In this document: positions 50,710-60,397 of the stretch, one piece after another
Layout of the letters: the number at the start of each line of letters is the position of its first letter
Numbering within the stretch: position 1 is the stretch's first letter
Assembly: GCF_009848505.1 (NCBI RefSeq)
Contig: NZ_WWDL01000005.1
Location: 1-64,000 of the forward strand
Length of the DNA stretch: 64,000 nucleotides
Source of the DNA: Muricoccus harenae
GTDB lineage: Bacteria > Pseudomonadota > Alphaproteobacteria > Acetobacterales > Acetobacteraceae
Direction of reading: 5' to 3'
Notes under the pieces: generated by a model
What the model was told of the DNA's origin: nothing
Database searches by the model: none
The model's input: only the letters and a program-made list of their open reading frames with translations
Translations under genes and position numbers: made by a program

Positions 50710-51741
50710 ATGAGCGCGGGCAACGACATCTATAAGTTCCGTTCGATTAGCGAGTTCCTTGACGTGACGGCGCTGGACGGTGGCGCCGGCCTCGACATGC
50801 TGCGCTTCGTCGGCGCGGACGGGTCGCTCGAGACGGCCACGGGTGGCGCCATGGTGGATGCTGACTTCGCGGGCATCACCAATTTCGAGAGCATGAAGGT
50901 CGGCAACGGCAACTGGGACATCGATCTCGGCGCCAATGCCAAGAACGCCTTTACCGGCGGTGTGGCCCTGGTCTCCGCGACCGAGACGACCGACCAGCTC
51001 TGGGTCCAGGTTCGCGCGGGTGGTCCGACGCTCTATGCCATCGGCTCCGCCGGCAATGACCGCCTCTATGGCGGCGGCGGCGACGACACGCTGAACGGCG
51101 GCGCGGGCAACGACACCTTCACCTTCTACGGCAACACGCTGACCAGTGGCGACACCGTCAACGGCGGCAGCGGCTACGACGTGCTGCGGCTGCTCGACAG
51201 CGCGACGTTGGGCGACGATGCCTTCACGAACGTCTCCAATATCGAGGCCATCTCGGTCGGCGCCGGTGCCTACAGCCTGACCTTCGGCGCGGAGGCCATG
51301 GCAGCCTTCGACGGCGGAAATGTCCGCGTCCACGCAGTGCAGTCCACCGACACCGAAGTGGATGCGAGCGCGCTCGGCCGCGACGGCTACCGCTTCGCCT
51401 TCACGGGCGGCGACGGCGTGGACAGCGTGAAGCTTGGCGGCAACATCGCGACGGTGACGGGCGGCGGCGGCGCCGACGAGTTCATCCTGACGAAGAACGC
51501 CTTCTACAAGGGCGTCATCACCGACTTCCAGGATGGCATCGACCACCTGGTAATCCAGCAGTCCGACCTGCCGCCGACGCTGGACACGCCGGAGGAGTGG
51601 GATGCGCTGATCGCCTCCATCACCTCCGACACGGCGGATGGCCTGCTCCTGGATGGCAACGCGCTCGGCCTTGGCGGCACGCTCACCCTCGCGGGCGTGA
51701 CCAAGGCGGAGTTCGACCACCACGACTTCATCCTCGTCTAA
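50710..51741 (+). CDS. RTX-type calcium-binding protein with novel repeat modules
   Basis: 343 residues, acidic, without a signal peptide. A nonapeptide block GSAGNDRLYGGGGDDTLNGG at about 112-131 is a classic calcium-binding RTX stretch. Around it are two copies of a larger module (about 5-88 and 134-210): a NDxFxF head, EFLD-like linker, GGxGxDxLRx, then DxAF/DADFAxxxNxE and a xxSLTFGAEAMAAFDGG end. The C-terminus (FILTKNAFYKGVITDFQDGI) resembles the F-x-T-D-F end of type I-secreted proteins. It is probably exported by a type I system, not encoded here. First gene of the insertion between trpF and trpB. Confidence 0.85.
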   Translation: MSAGNDIYKFRSISEFLDVTALDGGAGLDMLRFVGADGSLETATGGAMVDADFAGITNFESMKVGNGNWDIDLGANAKNAFTGGVALVSATETTDQLWVQVRAGGPTLYAIGSAGNDRLYGGGGDDTLNGGAGNDTFTFYGNTLTSGDTVNGGSGYDVLRLLDSATLGDDAFTNVSNIEAISVGAGAYSLTFGAEAMAAFDGGNVRVHAVQSTDTEVDASALGRDGYRFAFTGGDGVDSVKLGGNIATVTGGGGADEFILTKNAFYKGVITDFQDGIDHLVIQQSDLPPTLDTPEEWDALIASITSDTADGLLLDGNALGLGGTLTLAGVTKAEFDHHDFILV

Positions 51742-51854
51742 GGCGATCCGCGGCCAGGCAGCTCCCTGCCTGGCCGGGGCCCTGCGCGTCGTCCACGCCA
51801 CTACTCCCCCAGGCGTGGACGTCCCCTCCGCGCCGGGCTAAGCGGATCGTCCTG

Positions 51855-51943
51855 GGGCGGCTTCGCGAAACCCGCGAAGCCGCCCTGTCGACTCCGGCCT
51901 GGAGCATCTGACGTGAGTGCGCGCGAAGGGAGGATGCTCCAGG
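51855..51943. terminator. Strong hairpin and nested inverted repeat after the RTX gene
   Basis: A perfect 13-bp stem GGGCGGCTTCGCG / CGCGAAGCCGCCC with a 5-base loop (51855-51885), then CCTGGAGCATC (51898-51908) repeated inverted as GATGCTCCAGG (51933-51943) around a 24-base loop. The first probably terminates the RTX transcript. Confidence 0.6.
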
Positions 51944-52007
51944 CGAAGCATCCCGCCTGCAATTCCCTCCGCCGTCTTTCATCGCACTTCCCGCCGCGCC
52001 GGGTGGC

Positions 52008-52895
52008 ATGAAGCCCGCCCATATTGCCCTGGCGCTGATGACGGCGGTGCTCTGGGGCTTCAACTTCGTCATGATCCGCATCGGGCTGGAGAGCGGATTG
52101 CCGCCGCTGCTCATGGCCGCGCTGCGCTTCGTGGTGGCGGCCCTGCCCGCCTTGTGGCTTCCGCGGCCGAAGGTTCCCGCGGGCCGGATGGTGCTGATCG
52201 GTGCCTTCCTCTTCGTCGGGCAGTTCGCGCTGCTCTTCACCGGCATGGCGGTGGGCATGCCGCCGGGCCTCGCCTCCGTCACCGCCCAGTCCCAGGCCTT
52301 CCTCACCGGGCTGTTCGCCGCCGCCATCCTGCGCGAGCGGCCGACGCGGCGTGCCGTCGCGGGCATGGCGGTCGCTTTCAGTGGCCTCGCGCTCATCGGC
52401 ACGACGGTGGGGGGTGGTGGCGTCACGGGGGCGGGGCTCGCGCTCTGCCTGGGCAGTGCGGCGAGTTGGGGGCTGGGGAATGTGCTGCTGCGCGGCGCCG
52501 GCACCTCGCCGGGCGGGCCGCTCGCCTTCATGTCCTGGCTCAGCCTGGTGCCGATCCTGCCGCTCCTCGGCCTGTCCCTCGCCTTGGAGGGGCCTGCGGC
52601 GATCGGCCATGCGCTGGCGAACCCGAGCTGGGGTGGCATTGCGGGGGTGCTCTATGTGGCGGTCGTCGCGACCACCCTTGGCTACGGCATCTGGGGCTTC
52701 CTCATGTCCCGCTACCCTGCCACGACGGTTGCGCCCTTTGCCCTGCTGGTCCCAATCACCGGTGCCGCCTCCTCCGCGTTTTTCATGGGGGAGAGCTTCG
52801 GTCCCGCCCGACTGGCGGGCATGGCGCTGGTGCTTGCCGGGCTTGGCGTCACCGCCCTTCGGGTCGGCGTTGCAAAGCAACCACAGCGCGAGTAG
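52008..52895 (+). CDS. EamA/DMT-family transporter
   Basis: 295 residues, ten predicted membrane helices in two EamA halves (ALMTAVLWGFNFVMIRIGL at the start of the first; ALCLGSAASWGLGNVLLRGA at the start of the second). Family features include PPLLMAALRF and the end SSAFFMGESFGPARLAGMAL. Similar proteins export amino acids or purine-like metabolites. It sits between two RTX paralogues, so it appears to have entered between them or with them. Confidence 0.9.
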   Translation: MKPAHIALALMTAVLWGFNFVMIRIGLESGLPPLLMAALRFVVAALPALWLPRPKVPAGRMVLIGAFLFVGQFALLFTGMAVGMPPGLASVTAQSQAFLTGLFAAAILRERPTRRAVAGMAVAFSGLALIGTTVGGGGVTGAGLALCLGSAASWGLGNVLLRGAGTSPGGPLAFMSWLSLVPILPLLGLSLALEGPAAIGHALANPSWGGIAGVLYVAVVATTLGYGIWGFLMSRYPATTVAPFALLVPITGAASSAFFMGESFGPARLAGMALVLAGLGVTALRVGVAKQPQRE

Positions 52896-52983
52896 ATCGA
52901 TTCGGGAGCGCAATGCGGCGTTGCGGAAATGGGTTCGTTAATTTATCTAATATGGGCCCGGATCCCTTTTTTAAGACGCGTCC

Positions 52984-54442
52984 ATGCCCCTGCTCACCGC
53001 CACGGAAGGCGACGACTAGTTCTTCCTCGCCGAGATGCCGCTGCTGGGGGCACGCGGTGACGCGCTCGGCGGGTGGGACCAACTGATCCTGCTCAACCCC
53101 TCCTTGACCGTCGTGGACGCGGATTTCGCCGGCTTCTCGAATCTTGAGGTGCTGCAGCTTCGTGGCGCCGGCGGGACCGTGACCCTAGGCACCGAGGCCG
53201 CGGCCGCCTTCACCGGCGGGAGCACGAAGGTGGTGGGCTCGGGCATTACCCTCGACGCCACGGCCTATACGGCGGGCGAGGCGGTGGTCTTCGTCGGCGG
53301 CGCGCATGGGCTGGCGGATACGATCGAGACCGGCGCCGGCAAAGACAAGATCGACGGCAATGGCGGCGCGGATGTCATCCGGACCGGTGGGAGTGACGAC
53401 AAGATCGTTTTCCACTCCATTGCCGAATTTATGGACACAGTGCTGGTGAATGGCGGCCTCGGTGTCGACACCCTGTCCTTCACCAGCGTCGGCGGGACGA
53501 TCGAGGATGCCGGCTTCGACAAGTTCTCCAACCTTGAATACATCAAGGTCGAGGATGGCGCCTGGACGCTGAACCTTGGCGCGGAGGCGGTGACGGCCTT
53601 CACGGGCGGGCATGTCTCCATCGTCGGGACCGCGGCGACGGATTCGATGACCATCAATGTCGCGGCGGACGGGCCGCGCATCACGGCCACCGGCAGCGAC
53701 TTCGCCGATGTGATCAATGGCGGCTCGGGCGCCGATGTCATCAATGGTGGCGGCAAGGGCGGCAGCTCGGGCGGCGACGACACGCTTAAGGGCGGCGCCG
53801 GCAACGACACCTTCGTCTTCTATGGCAGCGGCCTGGACGACATCAGCTTCACCAGCGGCGACACGATCGACGGCGGCACGGGCTACGACACTATCCGCCT
53901 TCTCACTGGCGGCAGCGTCGGCGATGATGCCTTCGCGAATGTATCGAATATCGAGGGCATCTCCCTTGGCACCGGCTACTACTCGCTGACCTTCGCCGAC
54001 AATGCCAAGGCGGCCTTCGACGGCAGCAACGTGCGGGTGAATGCGGCGCAGGCCACCAGCGTCTTCGTGGATGCAACCAATCTCGGCCGGTCCGGTGCGC
54101 GCTTCAGCGTCACCGGCAGCGACGGGAACGACTTCATCGGGATCGGCGGCAACATCGCCACGATGACCGGCGGCGAGGGCGCGGACCAGTGAAGGGTGCC
54201 TTCTACAAAGCCACCATCACCGACTTCAAGAACGGCGAGGACATGCTGCTCATCGACCGCCGGGACCTGCCTGCCGGCCTGGATAGCGAGGAGAAGGTGA
54301 ATGCCCTTCTCGCCAAGATCACCAGCGACACGCCGGAGGGGTTGCTGATCAACGGCCATGCCATCGGGCTCGGCGGGACGCTGACCTGGCCGGCATGACC
54401 AAGGCCCAGCTGGACGCCACGGACTTCTTCGTCTTCGGCTGA
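52984..54442 (+). pseudogene. Decayed second RTX-type calcium-binding protein
   Basis: Paralogue of the RTX protein at 50710. Three lesions: a TAG in frame at 53017-53019 after MPLLTATEGDD; an apparent 10-base deletion at 54190, where GADQ-stop replaces the sibling's GADEFILTKNAFYK and the frame resumes as KGAFYKATITDFKNGEDMLL; and a 1-base loss near 54386, where LTWPA-stop replaces the sibling's LTLAGVTKAEF and the correct frame would read [18 protein letters not shown]. The main open part (53035-54192) still encodes three to four copies of the module with DADFAGFSNLE and NVSNIEGISLG signatures and one GGDDTLKGGAGNDTF RTX block. Could be a sequencing artefact, but three independent breaks favour decay. 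Confidence 0.8.
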
Positions 54443-54648
54443 TTTCTGCGCTGATCCGGGCGGAGTCTCTCCGCCCGGGCCCGGGCCGGCTCGCCGATGG
54501 CGTGGCCGGCCCGTTTCGTTTCTGCGCCGGGGTTCTGTACCGGCTCGGGGAAGGCCGAGCCGGTGTCGCCGCAGAATTGAGCGGGGATGGACCGGGGGAG
54601 CGCCAGCATCCCCTCCCCGTAGCCGGCCAGGGGCGGTATGACGCCTCC

Positions 54649-55866
54649 ATGAGCAACTCCCTCCCCAACACCCTCCGCATGGGCCCCGATGGGCGTGGTC
54701 GCTTCGGCGAGTTCGGCGGCCGTTTCGTCGCCGAGACGCTGATGCCCAACATTACGGAGGTGCAGGAGGCCTATGAGGCGGCGCGGAAGGACCCCGAATT
54801 CGACAAGGAGTGGCGACGCCTCCTGAAGGATTACGTGGGCCGGCCTTCTCCGCTCTGGTTCGCCGAGCGGCTGACCAACCATCTGGGCGGGGCGAAGGTC
54901 TATCTGAAGCGCGAGGAGCTGAATCACACCGGCGCGCATAAGATCAACGCGGTGATCGCCCAGATCATGCTGGCGAAGCGCATGGGCAAGACGCGCATCA
55001 TCGCCGAGACCGGAGCCGGACAGCATGGCGTGGCCACGGCGACCGCCTGCGCCCTCTTCGACCTGCCCTGCATGGTGTTCATGGGGGCGACGGATGTGGA
55101 GCGGCAGAAGCCCAACGTGTTCCGCATGAAGCTGCTCGGTGCCGAGGTGAATGCCGTGACCTCGGGCTCCGCCACGCTGAAGGACGCGATGAACGAGGCG
55201 CTCCGCTACTGGGTCGCGAATGTCCAGGACACCTATTACTGCATCGGCACGGTGGCTGGCCCCGCGCCCTATCCGCAGATGGTGCGCGACTTCCAATGCG
55301 TGATCGGCGAGGAGACGAAGGAGCAGTGCCTGGCGATCGAGGGGCGGCTGCCGGATGTGGTGGTCTGCGCCGTCGGTGGCGGTTCCTCCGCCATGGGAAT
55401 CTTCCATCCGTTCCTGGATGATTCCGAGGTGAAGCTGGTGGGGGTGGAGGCGGCTGGCCATGGGCTTGAATCCGGGGCCCATGCCGCGGCGATCAATGGC
55501 GGCGTCCCCGGCGTGCTGCACGGCAACAAGACCTACCTGCTGCAGGACCGGCACGGGCAGATCCAGGAGGCGCATTCCATCTCGGCGGGCCTGGATTACC
55601 CGGGGATCGGGCCGGAGCATTCCTGGCTGCATGAGATCGGCCGGGTGGAATACACCGCCGCGACCGATATCGAGGCGCTGGAGGCCTTCCAGCTCTGCTC
55701 GAAGCTGGAGGGGATCATTCCCGCGCTGGAATCCGCCCATGGCCTGGCGGAGGTGATCAAGCGGGCGCCGACCATGCCCAAGGACAGCATCATCGTGCTC
55801 AACCTCTCCGGCCGCGGGGACAAGGACATCTTCACCGTCGCCCATCACATGGGGGTGGAGATCTGA
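54649..55866 (+). CDS. trpB: Tryptophan synthase beta chain
   Basis: 405 residues. [37 protein letters not shown] with the PLP Lys, [34 protein letters not shown] and [14 protein letters not shown] are diagnostic. It condenses indole and serine. Its stop overlaps the trpA start (TGATG). It is separated from trpF by the RTX insertion, so it probably has its own promoter upstream. Confidence 0.97.
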   Translation: MSNSLPNTLRMGPDGRGRFGEFGGRFVAETLMPNITEVQEAYEAARKDPEFDKEWRRLLKDYVGRPSPLWFAERLTNHLGGAKVYLKREELNHTGAHKINAVIAQIMLAKRMGKTRIIAETGAGQHGVATATACALFDLPCMVFMGATDVERQKPNVFRMKLLGAEVNAVTSGSATLKDAMNEALRYWVANVQDTYYCIGTVAGPAPYPQMVRDFQCVIGEETKEQCLAIEGRLPDVVVCAVGGGSSAMGIFHPFLDDSEVKLVGVEAAGHGLESGAHAAAINGGVPGVLHGNKTYLLQDRHGQIQEAHSISAGLDYPGIGPEHSWLHEIGRVEYTAATDIEALEAFQLCSKLEGIIPALESAHGLAEVIKRAPTMPKDSIIVLNLSGRGDKDIFTVAHHMGVEI

Positions 55867-56699
55867 TGTCCGACCGGATGAGGGGCCGCATCGCCGCCCG
55901 CTTCGCGAAGCTGAAGGCGGAGGGGCGGGGAGCCCTGATGCCCTTCCTTGAGGCCTATGACCCCGACCCGGCGACCAGCATGGCCATCTTGCGCGGCATG
56001 CCGGGGGCGGGGGCGGACCTGATCGAGATCGGCGTTCCCTTCACCGATCCCGCCGCCGATGGACCCACGGTGCAGAAGGCCGGGCAGCGTGCCCTCAAGG
56101 CCGGGGGCAGCCTGGCCGGGGCGCTGGCCATGGTGCGCGACTTCCGGCGGGACGATGACGAGACCCCCCTCGTTCTGATGGGCTACCTGAACCCCATCCT
56201 GGCCTATGGTCCCGAGCGATTCTGCCAGGATTGCCGCGCCAGCGGCGTGGACGGGCTCATCATCGTGGATATGCCGCCCGAGGAGGCGGATGAGGTCCAG
56301 CCCTTCGCGGAGGGGCTGGACATGATCCGGCTCGTCGCGCCCACCACGCTGGATAGCCGCTTGCCGATCGTGCTGAACGGCGCCAGCGGCTTCATCTACT
56401 ATGTCGCGATTACCGGCATCACCGGCACCCGCTCGGCCGAGGCCGCGGACCTGGCCGCCGCCATTCCACGGATACGGGCGGCGACCGACCTGCCGGTGGC
56501 CATCGGCTTCGGGGTGCGCACCCCGGCCCAGGCGGCCGAGGCCGTGCAGGTGGCGGATGGCGCCGTGGTTGCCTCCTCCCTCATCGAGATCCTGGCGGGC
56601 ACGCTGGATGCCGAAGGCCGTGCCACGAAGGGCACGGTGCGCGCGGTGCTCGATGGAGTGCGGGCATTGGCGGAAGGGGTGCGCGGCGCGCGGGAATGA
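55866..56699 (+). CDS. trpA: Tryptophan synthase alpha chain
   Basis: 277 residues. LMPFLEAYDPDP, LIEIGVPFTDPAADGPTVQ with catalytic Glu, GVDGLIIVDMPPEEADEV with catalytic Asp, YYVAITGITGTR and GFGVRTPAQAAEAVQVADG are all present. It releases indole from indole-3-glycerol phosphate. Coupled to trpB. accD, which often follows in alphaproteobacteria, is not here. Confidence 0.96.
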   Translation: MSDRMRGRIAARFAKLKAEGRGALMPFLEAYDPDPATSMAILRGMPGAGADLIEIGVPFTDPAADGPTVQKAGQRALKAGGSLAGALAMVRDFRRDDDETPLVLMGYLNPILAYGPERFCQDCRASGVDGLIIVDMPPEEADEVQPFAEGLDMIRLVAPTTLDSRLPIVLNGASGFIYYVAITGITGTRSAEAADLAAAIPRIRAATDLPVAIGFGVRTPAQAAEAVQVADGAVVASSLIEILAGTLDAEGRATKGTVRAVLDGVRALAEGVRGARE

Positions 56700-56916
56700 G
56701 TCGTGCCGCGACGCCTCCCGGGCAGGGCGAGGGGCGTTAACCTATGAAAAGGTCCGGACAACCGCGATATGGTCGCATGGGTCATGATGCGCCCTTCCCC
56801 ACTGGCTGAACCTTGCCATGCTGTCCTACGGGACGATGGCCGCCTAGCCGGCGGCCGGCGACAGCCTGTGAGAGTGCCACGACGGGTCGCATCCACGCAT
56901 TTGCCGTGAGGCGGTG

Positions 56917-59900
56917 ATGCCCACCCACCCGCCCTCCGAGGAGGTCCGGGCGGCCCTTCTTGGCGCCTGGGGCGTTGAAGTGCTGTCGAATTGCTGGCTT
57001 CCCGGCGATCTGCACCATCCGCCTGCGATGATCCGCTTCGCCCTGCTGCATCAAGCAAAGGGCGTCGCGCTGGTGGACCTGGCCCCAGAGGTGGTGCCGG
57101 ATGCCGTCTCGCGCTTCCTGTTGCAGTACCACCAGCTGTTCCCGGAGGTGCGCAAGGCGCCGCCGGTGGTCTACCGCTCGCTCTCGGCCGCTGATGTCTG
57201 GCGGCTGACGGAGGTGCTGGACGCCGCCTTCCGGAGCGAGCCGCCACTCGATCCGGACGACGTGTCCCTCGATCTCGATGACGTGTCCTGGATGGAGATG
57301 GCCCGCCAGGTCTTCATGCCTGTGCCTCCTGAGCCGATTCCGCCGCCCCAGCCAGGGAGGCCCGAGCCGGCGGCCGCGCCCAAGGGGGCAGAGGCAAAGC
57401 CCACGGAGGCCAAGCGCGCGGGGGTCAAGGCGGCGGCCGGGGCGGTATGGGCCGCGGAGGCGGGAACTGCAGGGCCGAGGCCAGCAGCGCCGAGGGCCCC
57501 GGCGCGAGGGGCCGTAGAGCCAAGCTCGTCAGGGCCAAGCTCTGCAGCGCCGGCATCCACAGCGCCGGGCTCTACAGCGACCGGGCCAACAGCCACTAGG
57601 CCAGCGGCGGCTGGGGCGTCGCAGCCGGCGCCTGGTCTTAAGGCGCCGGTAAAGCCCAAGGCCGGGGAAAGGCTTGCCGCGGGCAACCTGCCGCCGGGCT
57701 TCCTGCCGCCGGGCTTCTCGCCCTCCGCCCTGTCTCCGGAGCAACCGGAGGATCGCCGCCTTCCCCGGCTGCTTGTCATCCTTGCTCTCGTGGCCGGGGC
57801 GGGAGGGCTGGGCTATTTCGGCGTCATGGAAGGCCTGCGCATGGCCAACTCGCCGCCCCCGGCGCCGACGCGCGGGGCGCCGGCATGGCCCATGCCGGCG
57901 CCCGGCACCGCCTCCAGCGGTGGCCCGCGGGACCCGTGGGAGTTGTGGAGCCCCGAGCGCCTGAGCCCGGGCATTTCGCTTCCGCCCTTTCCCACCGGGA
58001 CCTCGCCCCTGCCGGACGAGCCGGGCCCCGTGGCTGCCGACGAAACGAGCCCCGCCGAGAGCGAGGAGGGCTTCGACGCCGCCCTGCAGTCGCTGCTCGC
58101 CGGCCTCGGCCCCGACGCGTTTGCCGGCTTCAGCCGCACGGAGCCGGAGGCGGGGGCGATCTGGTCCATCTGGTATCCGCTCGATCCCGAGCCGCCCGTG
58201 CAGGTGGCGGAAAGCGCGCCGCCCCTTGGCGGGGACGTTCCCGCCACGATGGAAGAGTGGCCGGCGGGTGCCGCCCAGGCGCCGGGTGAAGCGGGTGACT
58301 CTGCCACGTCTGCGGCAGAGCAGTTGCTCGCCGCGGGAAGGGCGGGCGGTGCGGATGTGCCTTCGGCGCCGCCGGAAGAAGCGGAGGCAGGGCGCCAGAT
58401 GGCCGCCGCACCGGCGCCGCCGCTCGCACGGGCTGCGGGACCGGACCGCATGCTGGAAGGGGCGCCGCCCTCGGCCACCGGCGGCCTGCCGGGCCAAGCC
58501 GGCGATCTCGCCCAGGCTCCGGCGGCAAGCGCATCGGCAATTCCGCCCGTGCCACCTCCCGATCCCGTCGCCGGGGTGACGCCGGCTCCGGCGTTGCCGC
58601 TGCCTCCGCCAGCCCCGCCGGGGCCGGCGCCTGGCCCGGAACTGGCGATATTGGCGCCCAGTGGAGCGGATGCCCCGGCCCTGCCATTGCCGCCCCCAGC
58701 CGAGCCGGCGGCCAGTTCCTTGCCGGAGCCGACGACCGCCCTTGCCATGACGATCCCGCATGCCGAACCGGATGCGCCGGCCGAGCCGGCCGCACCCGGG
58801 CCCGTCGTGGCGGCCTCTCCCGCAACGGCGTCGGCGGCCGAGATGGCGGATGCGTTGCCGCCGTCCACCTCCGTTGCGTCCGAGCCGCCGGTGCCGGCTG
58901 GCGCGCCGCCGGCCGCGGCTGTGGCGGATGCATCGCCGCCCGCGCCTGTTCCGGCCGATCCGCAGGTCCCGGTTCCTGCGCCCCCGGCTGCTGACGTAGC
59001 AGACGCGTCGCGATCCGCCTCCGTTGCGTCCGACGCGCCGGTGCCGGCTGACGCGCCGCCGGCCCTGGCGGATGCGTCGCCAGCTGCGCCTGTGTCGCCA
59101 GGCCCGCCGATATCGAATCCTGCGGCGGCGCCCGCCGTTGGCGTGACGGATGCCTCGCCTGCGGCGTCCGCTCTGCCAGCGCCGGCTGGGGTACCGCCTT
59201 CCACGGCTGGGGTGGACGCATCGCCGTCCGCGCCAGTTCCTGCGGCGCCGCCAGCTGCTGGCGCGGCAGATGCGTCGCCCTCCGTCAAGGTTGCACCAGC
59301 TTCGCCATCGCCGGCTCGCGTGCCGCCGGCCGCCGCTTTGACAGATGCATCGCCGCCCGTGCCGGTTCCCGCAGGGCCGTCGATGCCGGCTCCTGCGCCG
59401 CCGCCCGCTGTCGGCGTGGCGGATGCGTCACCCTCCGCAAGCGTTGCAACAACTTCGCCGTCTCCGGTTCGCGAGCCGTCGGCTGCAGCTTTGACGGAGG
59501 CATCGCCGCCTGCTGCTGATGCGGCGGATGCGTCGCCGTCCGTGAGGGTTGCGGAAGGGCCGACGGTGCCTGTTCCAGCACCGCTCCAGGTTGTCACGGC
59601 CGCTCCGGCGCCGGCCCTTCCGCCGGCAGTGGCGGTTGCCGATGCGCCGGCACCGGCTGCCGCCAGGGTTGGCGTCCCGCCGGCCGCGCCGGCAGCGGAG
59701 AATCCACCGGCGGCTCCGGCGCCCGCGCCGTCTGTCGCCAGGATGGCTGCTCCGCCGGCCCAGCCCAGCCAGGCCGATGCGCCGGCCGCGGGCCCGGTGG
59801 CCAGCGTGCCAGCATCCGCTGCACCGCCCGCCCAGGCGGCGCCGGCTCCCCCAGCGGCCTTGCCCCGGGAACCGGCCAGGGCCGAGGCTTCGGCGCCATC

Positions 59901-60351
59901 CATCCCGGCTCCTGTGGCCGCACCGCCCGCGACGCTCGGTAGAGCGGCGCCTGCGGCGCCGGGTGGGGTGGCGCCTGGTGGCGCGACACCGCCGACGGCC
60001 GTGGCCGCCACCCCCGCCCCGCGGCCGGCGCCCAGCATGGCGCCCGAGTTGCTGGAGGCCATGGTGAGGCGGGGCGATGCCATGCTGGCGGTTGGCGATG
60101 TTTCCGGGGCGCGGCTGCTCTTCGAGCGTGCTGTCAGCGGTGGTAGCGCCGCCGCCGCCACGGCCCTTGGGCGCACCTATGATCCGCTGGTGCTGGAGAC
60201 GTTGAGCGTGCGGGGCCTGCGCCCCGACGCGGAGGTCGCGGCTTCCTGGTACCGGCGTGGCATCGCCCTGGGCGATCCCATTGCCGAGCTGCTCGCGCGG
60301 CGCCTCGAGGCGCAGAACCCGGGTGGTACGAGACAGGGTGGTACAAGATAG
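56917..60351 (+). CDS. Giant Ala/Pro-rich single-pass membrane protein with C-terminal TPR/Sel1-like domain
   Basis: 1,144 residues, no named family. Residues 1-130 form a compact domain (LLGAWGVEVLSNCWLPGD, VALVDLAPEVVPDAVSRFLL). A Pro/Ala linker leads to one membrane helix at about 285-303 (LLVILALVAGAGGLGYFGVM). Then about 740 residues are low-complexity (A, P, V, S), including degenerate repeats of the form ADASPSA-V-PA-PPAAG between about 58,800 and 59,600. The last 105 residues resemble a TPR/Sel1 repeat (LLEAMVRRGDAMLAVGDVSG, GRTYDPLVLETL, ASWYRRGIALGDP). The N-terminus is thus cytoplasmic and the rest periplasmic, perhaps spanning to the wall. A GTG at 56914 is an alternative start. 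Confidence 0.75.
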   Translation: MPTHPPSEEVRAALLGAWGVEVLSNCWLPGDLHHPPAMIRFALLHQAKGVALVDLAPEVVPDAVSRFLLQYHQLFPEVRKAPPVVYRSLSAADVWRLTEVLDAAFRSEPPLDPDDVSLDLDDVSWMEMARQVFMPVPPEPIPPPQPGRPEPAAAPKGAEAKPTEAKRAGVKAAAGAVWAAEAGTAGPRPAAPRAPARGAVEPSSSGPSSAAPASTAPGSTATGPTATRPAAAGASQPAPGLKAPVKPKAGERLAAGNLPPGFLPPGFSPSALSPEQPEDRRLPRLLVILALVAGAGGLGYFGVMEGLRMANSPPPAPTRGAPAWPMPAPGTASSGGPRDPWELWSPERLSPGISLPPFPTGTSPLPDEPGPVAADETSPAESEEGFDAALQSLLAGLGPDAFAGFSRTEPEAGAIWSIWYPLDPEPPVQVAESAPPLGGDVPATMEEWPAGAAQAPGEAGDSATSAAEQLLAAGRAGGADVPSAPPEEAEAGRQMAAAPAPPLARAAGPDRMLEGAPPSATGGLPGQAGDLAQAPAASASAIPPVPPPDPVAGVTPAPALPLPPPAPPGPAPGPELAILAPSGADAPALPLPPPAEPAASSLPEPTTALAMTIPHAEPDAPAEPAAPGPVVAASPATASAAEMADALPPSTSVASEPPVPAGAPPAAAVADASPPAPVPADPQVPVPAPPAADVADASRSASVASDAPVPADAPPALADASPAAPVSPGPPISNPAAAPAVGVTDASPAASALPAPAGVPPSTAGVDASPSAPVPAAPPAAGAADASPSVKVAPASPSPARVPPAAALTDASPPVPVPAGPSMPAPAPPPAVGVADASPSASVATTSPSPVREPSAAALTEASPPAADAADASPSVRVAEGPTVPVPAPLQVVTAAPAPALPPAVAVADAPAPAAARVGVPPAAPAAENPPAAPAPAPSVARMAAPPAQPSQADAPAAGPVASVPASAAPPAQAAPAPPAALPREPARAEASAPSIPAPVAAPPATLGRAAPAAPGGVAPGGATPPTAVAATPAPRPAPSMAPELLEAMVRRGDAMLAVGDVSGARLLFERAVSGGSAAAATALGRTYDPLVLETLSVRGLRPDAEVAASWYRRGIALGDPIAELLARRLEAQNPGGTRQGGTR

Positions 60352-60397
60352 GGTGGATGTAGCCGCCGGCTGCATGGGCCGCGGATTGGGAGGATGC

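Noticed and set aside
54189-54398. A separate small gene after the second RTX gene
   Set aside because: It is the frame-shifted continuation of the RTX paralogue, matching the sibling's C-terminus, not an independent gene.
58800-59600. Possible CRISPR or tandem DNA repeat
   Set aside because: Repeats are degenerate at DNA level, lie in one continuous reading frame and have no constant spacers.
57813-60176. A 787-codon Gly/Ala-rich frame on the minus strand
   Set aside because: Antisense of the Ala/Pro-rich gene; low-complexity by construction and with no ribosome binding site or domain.
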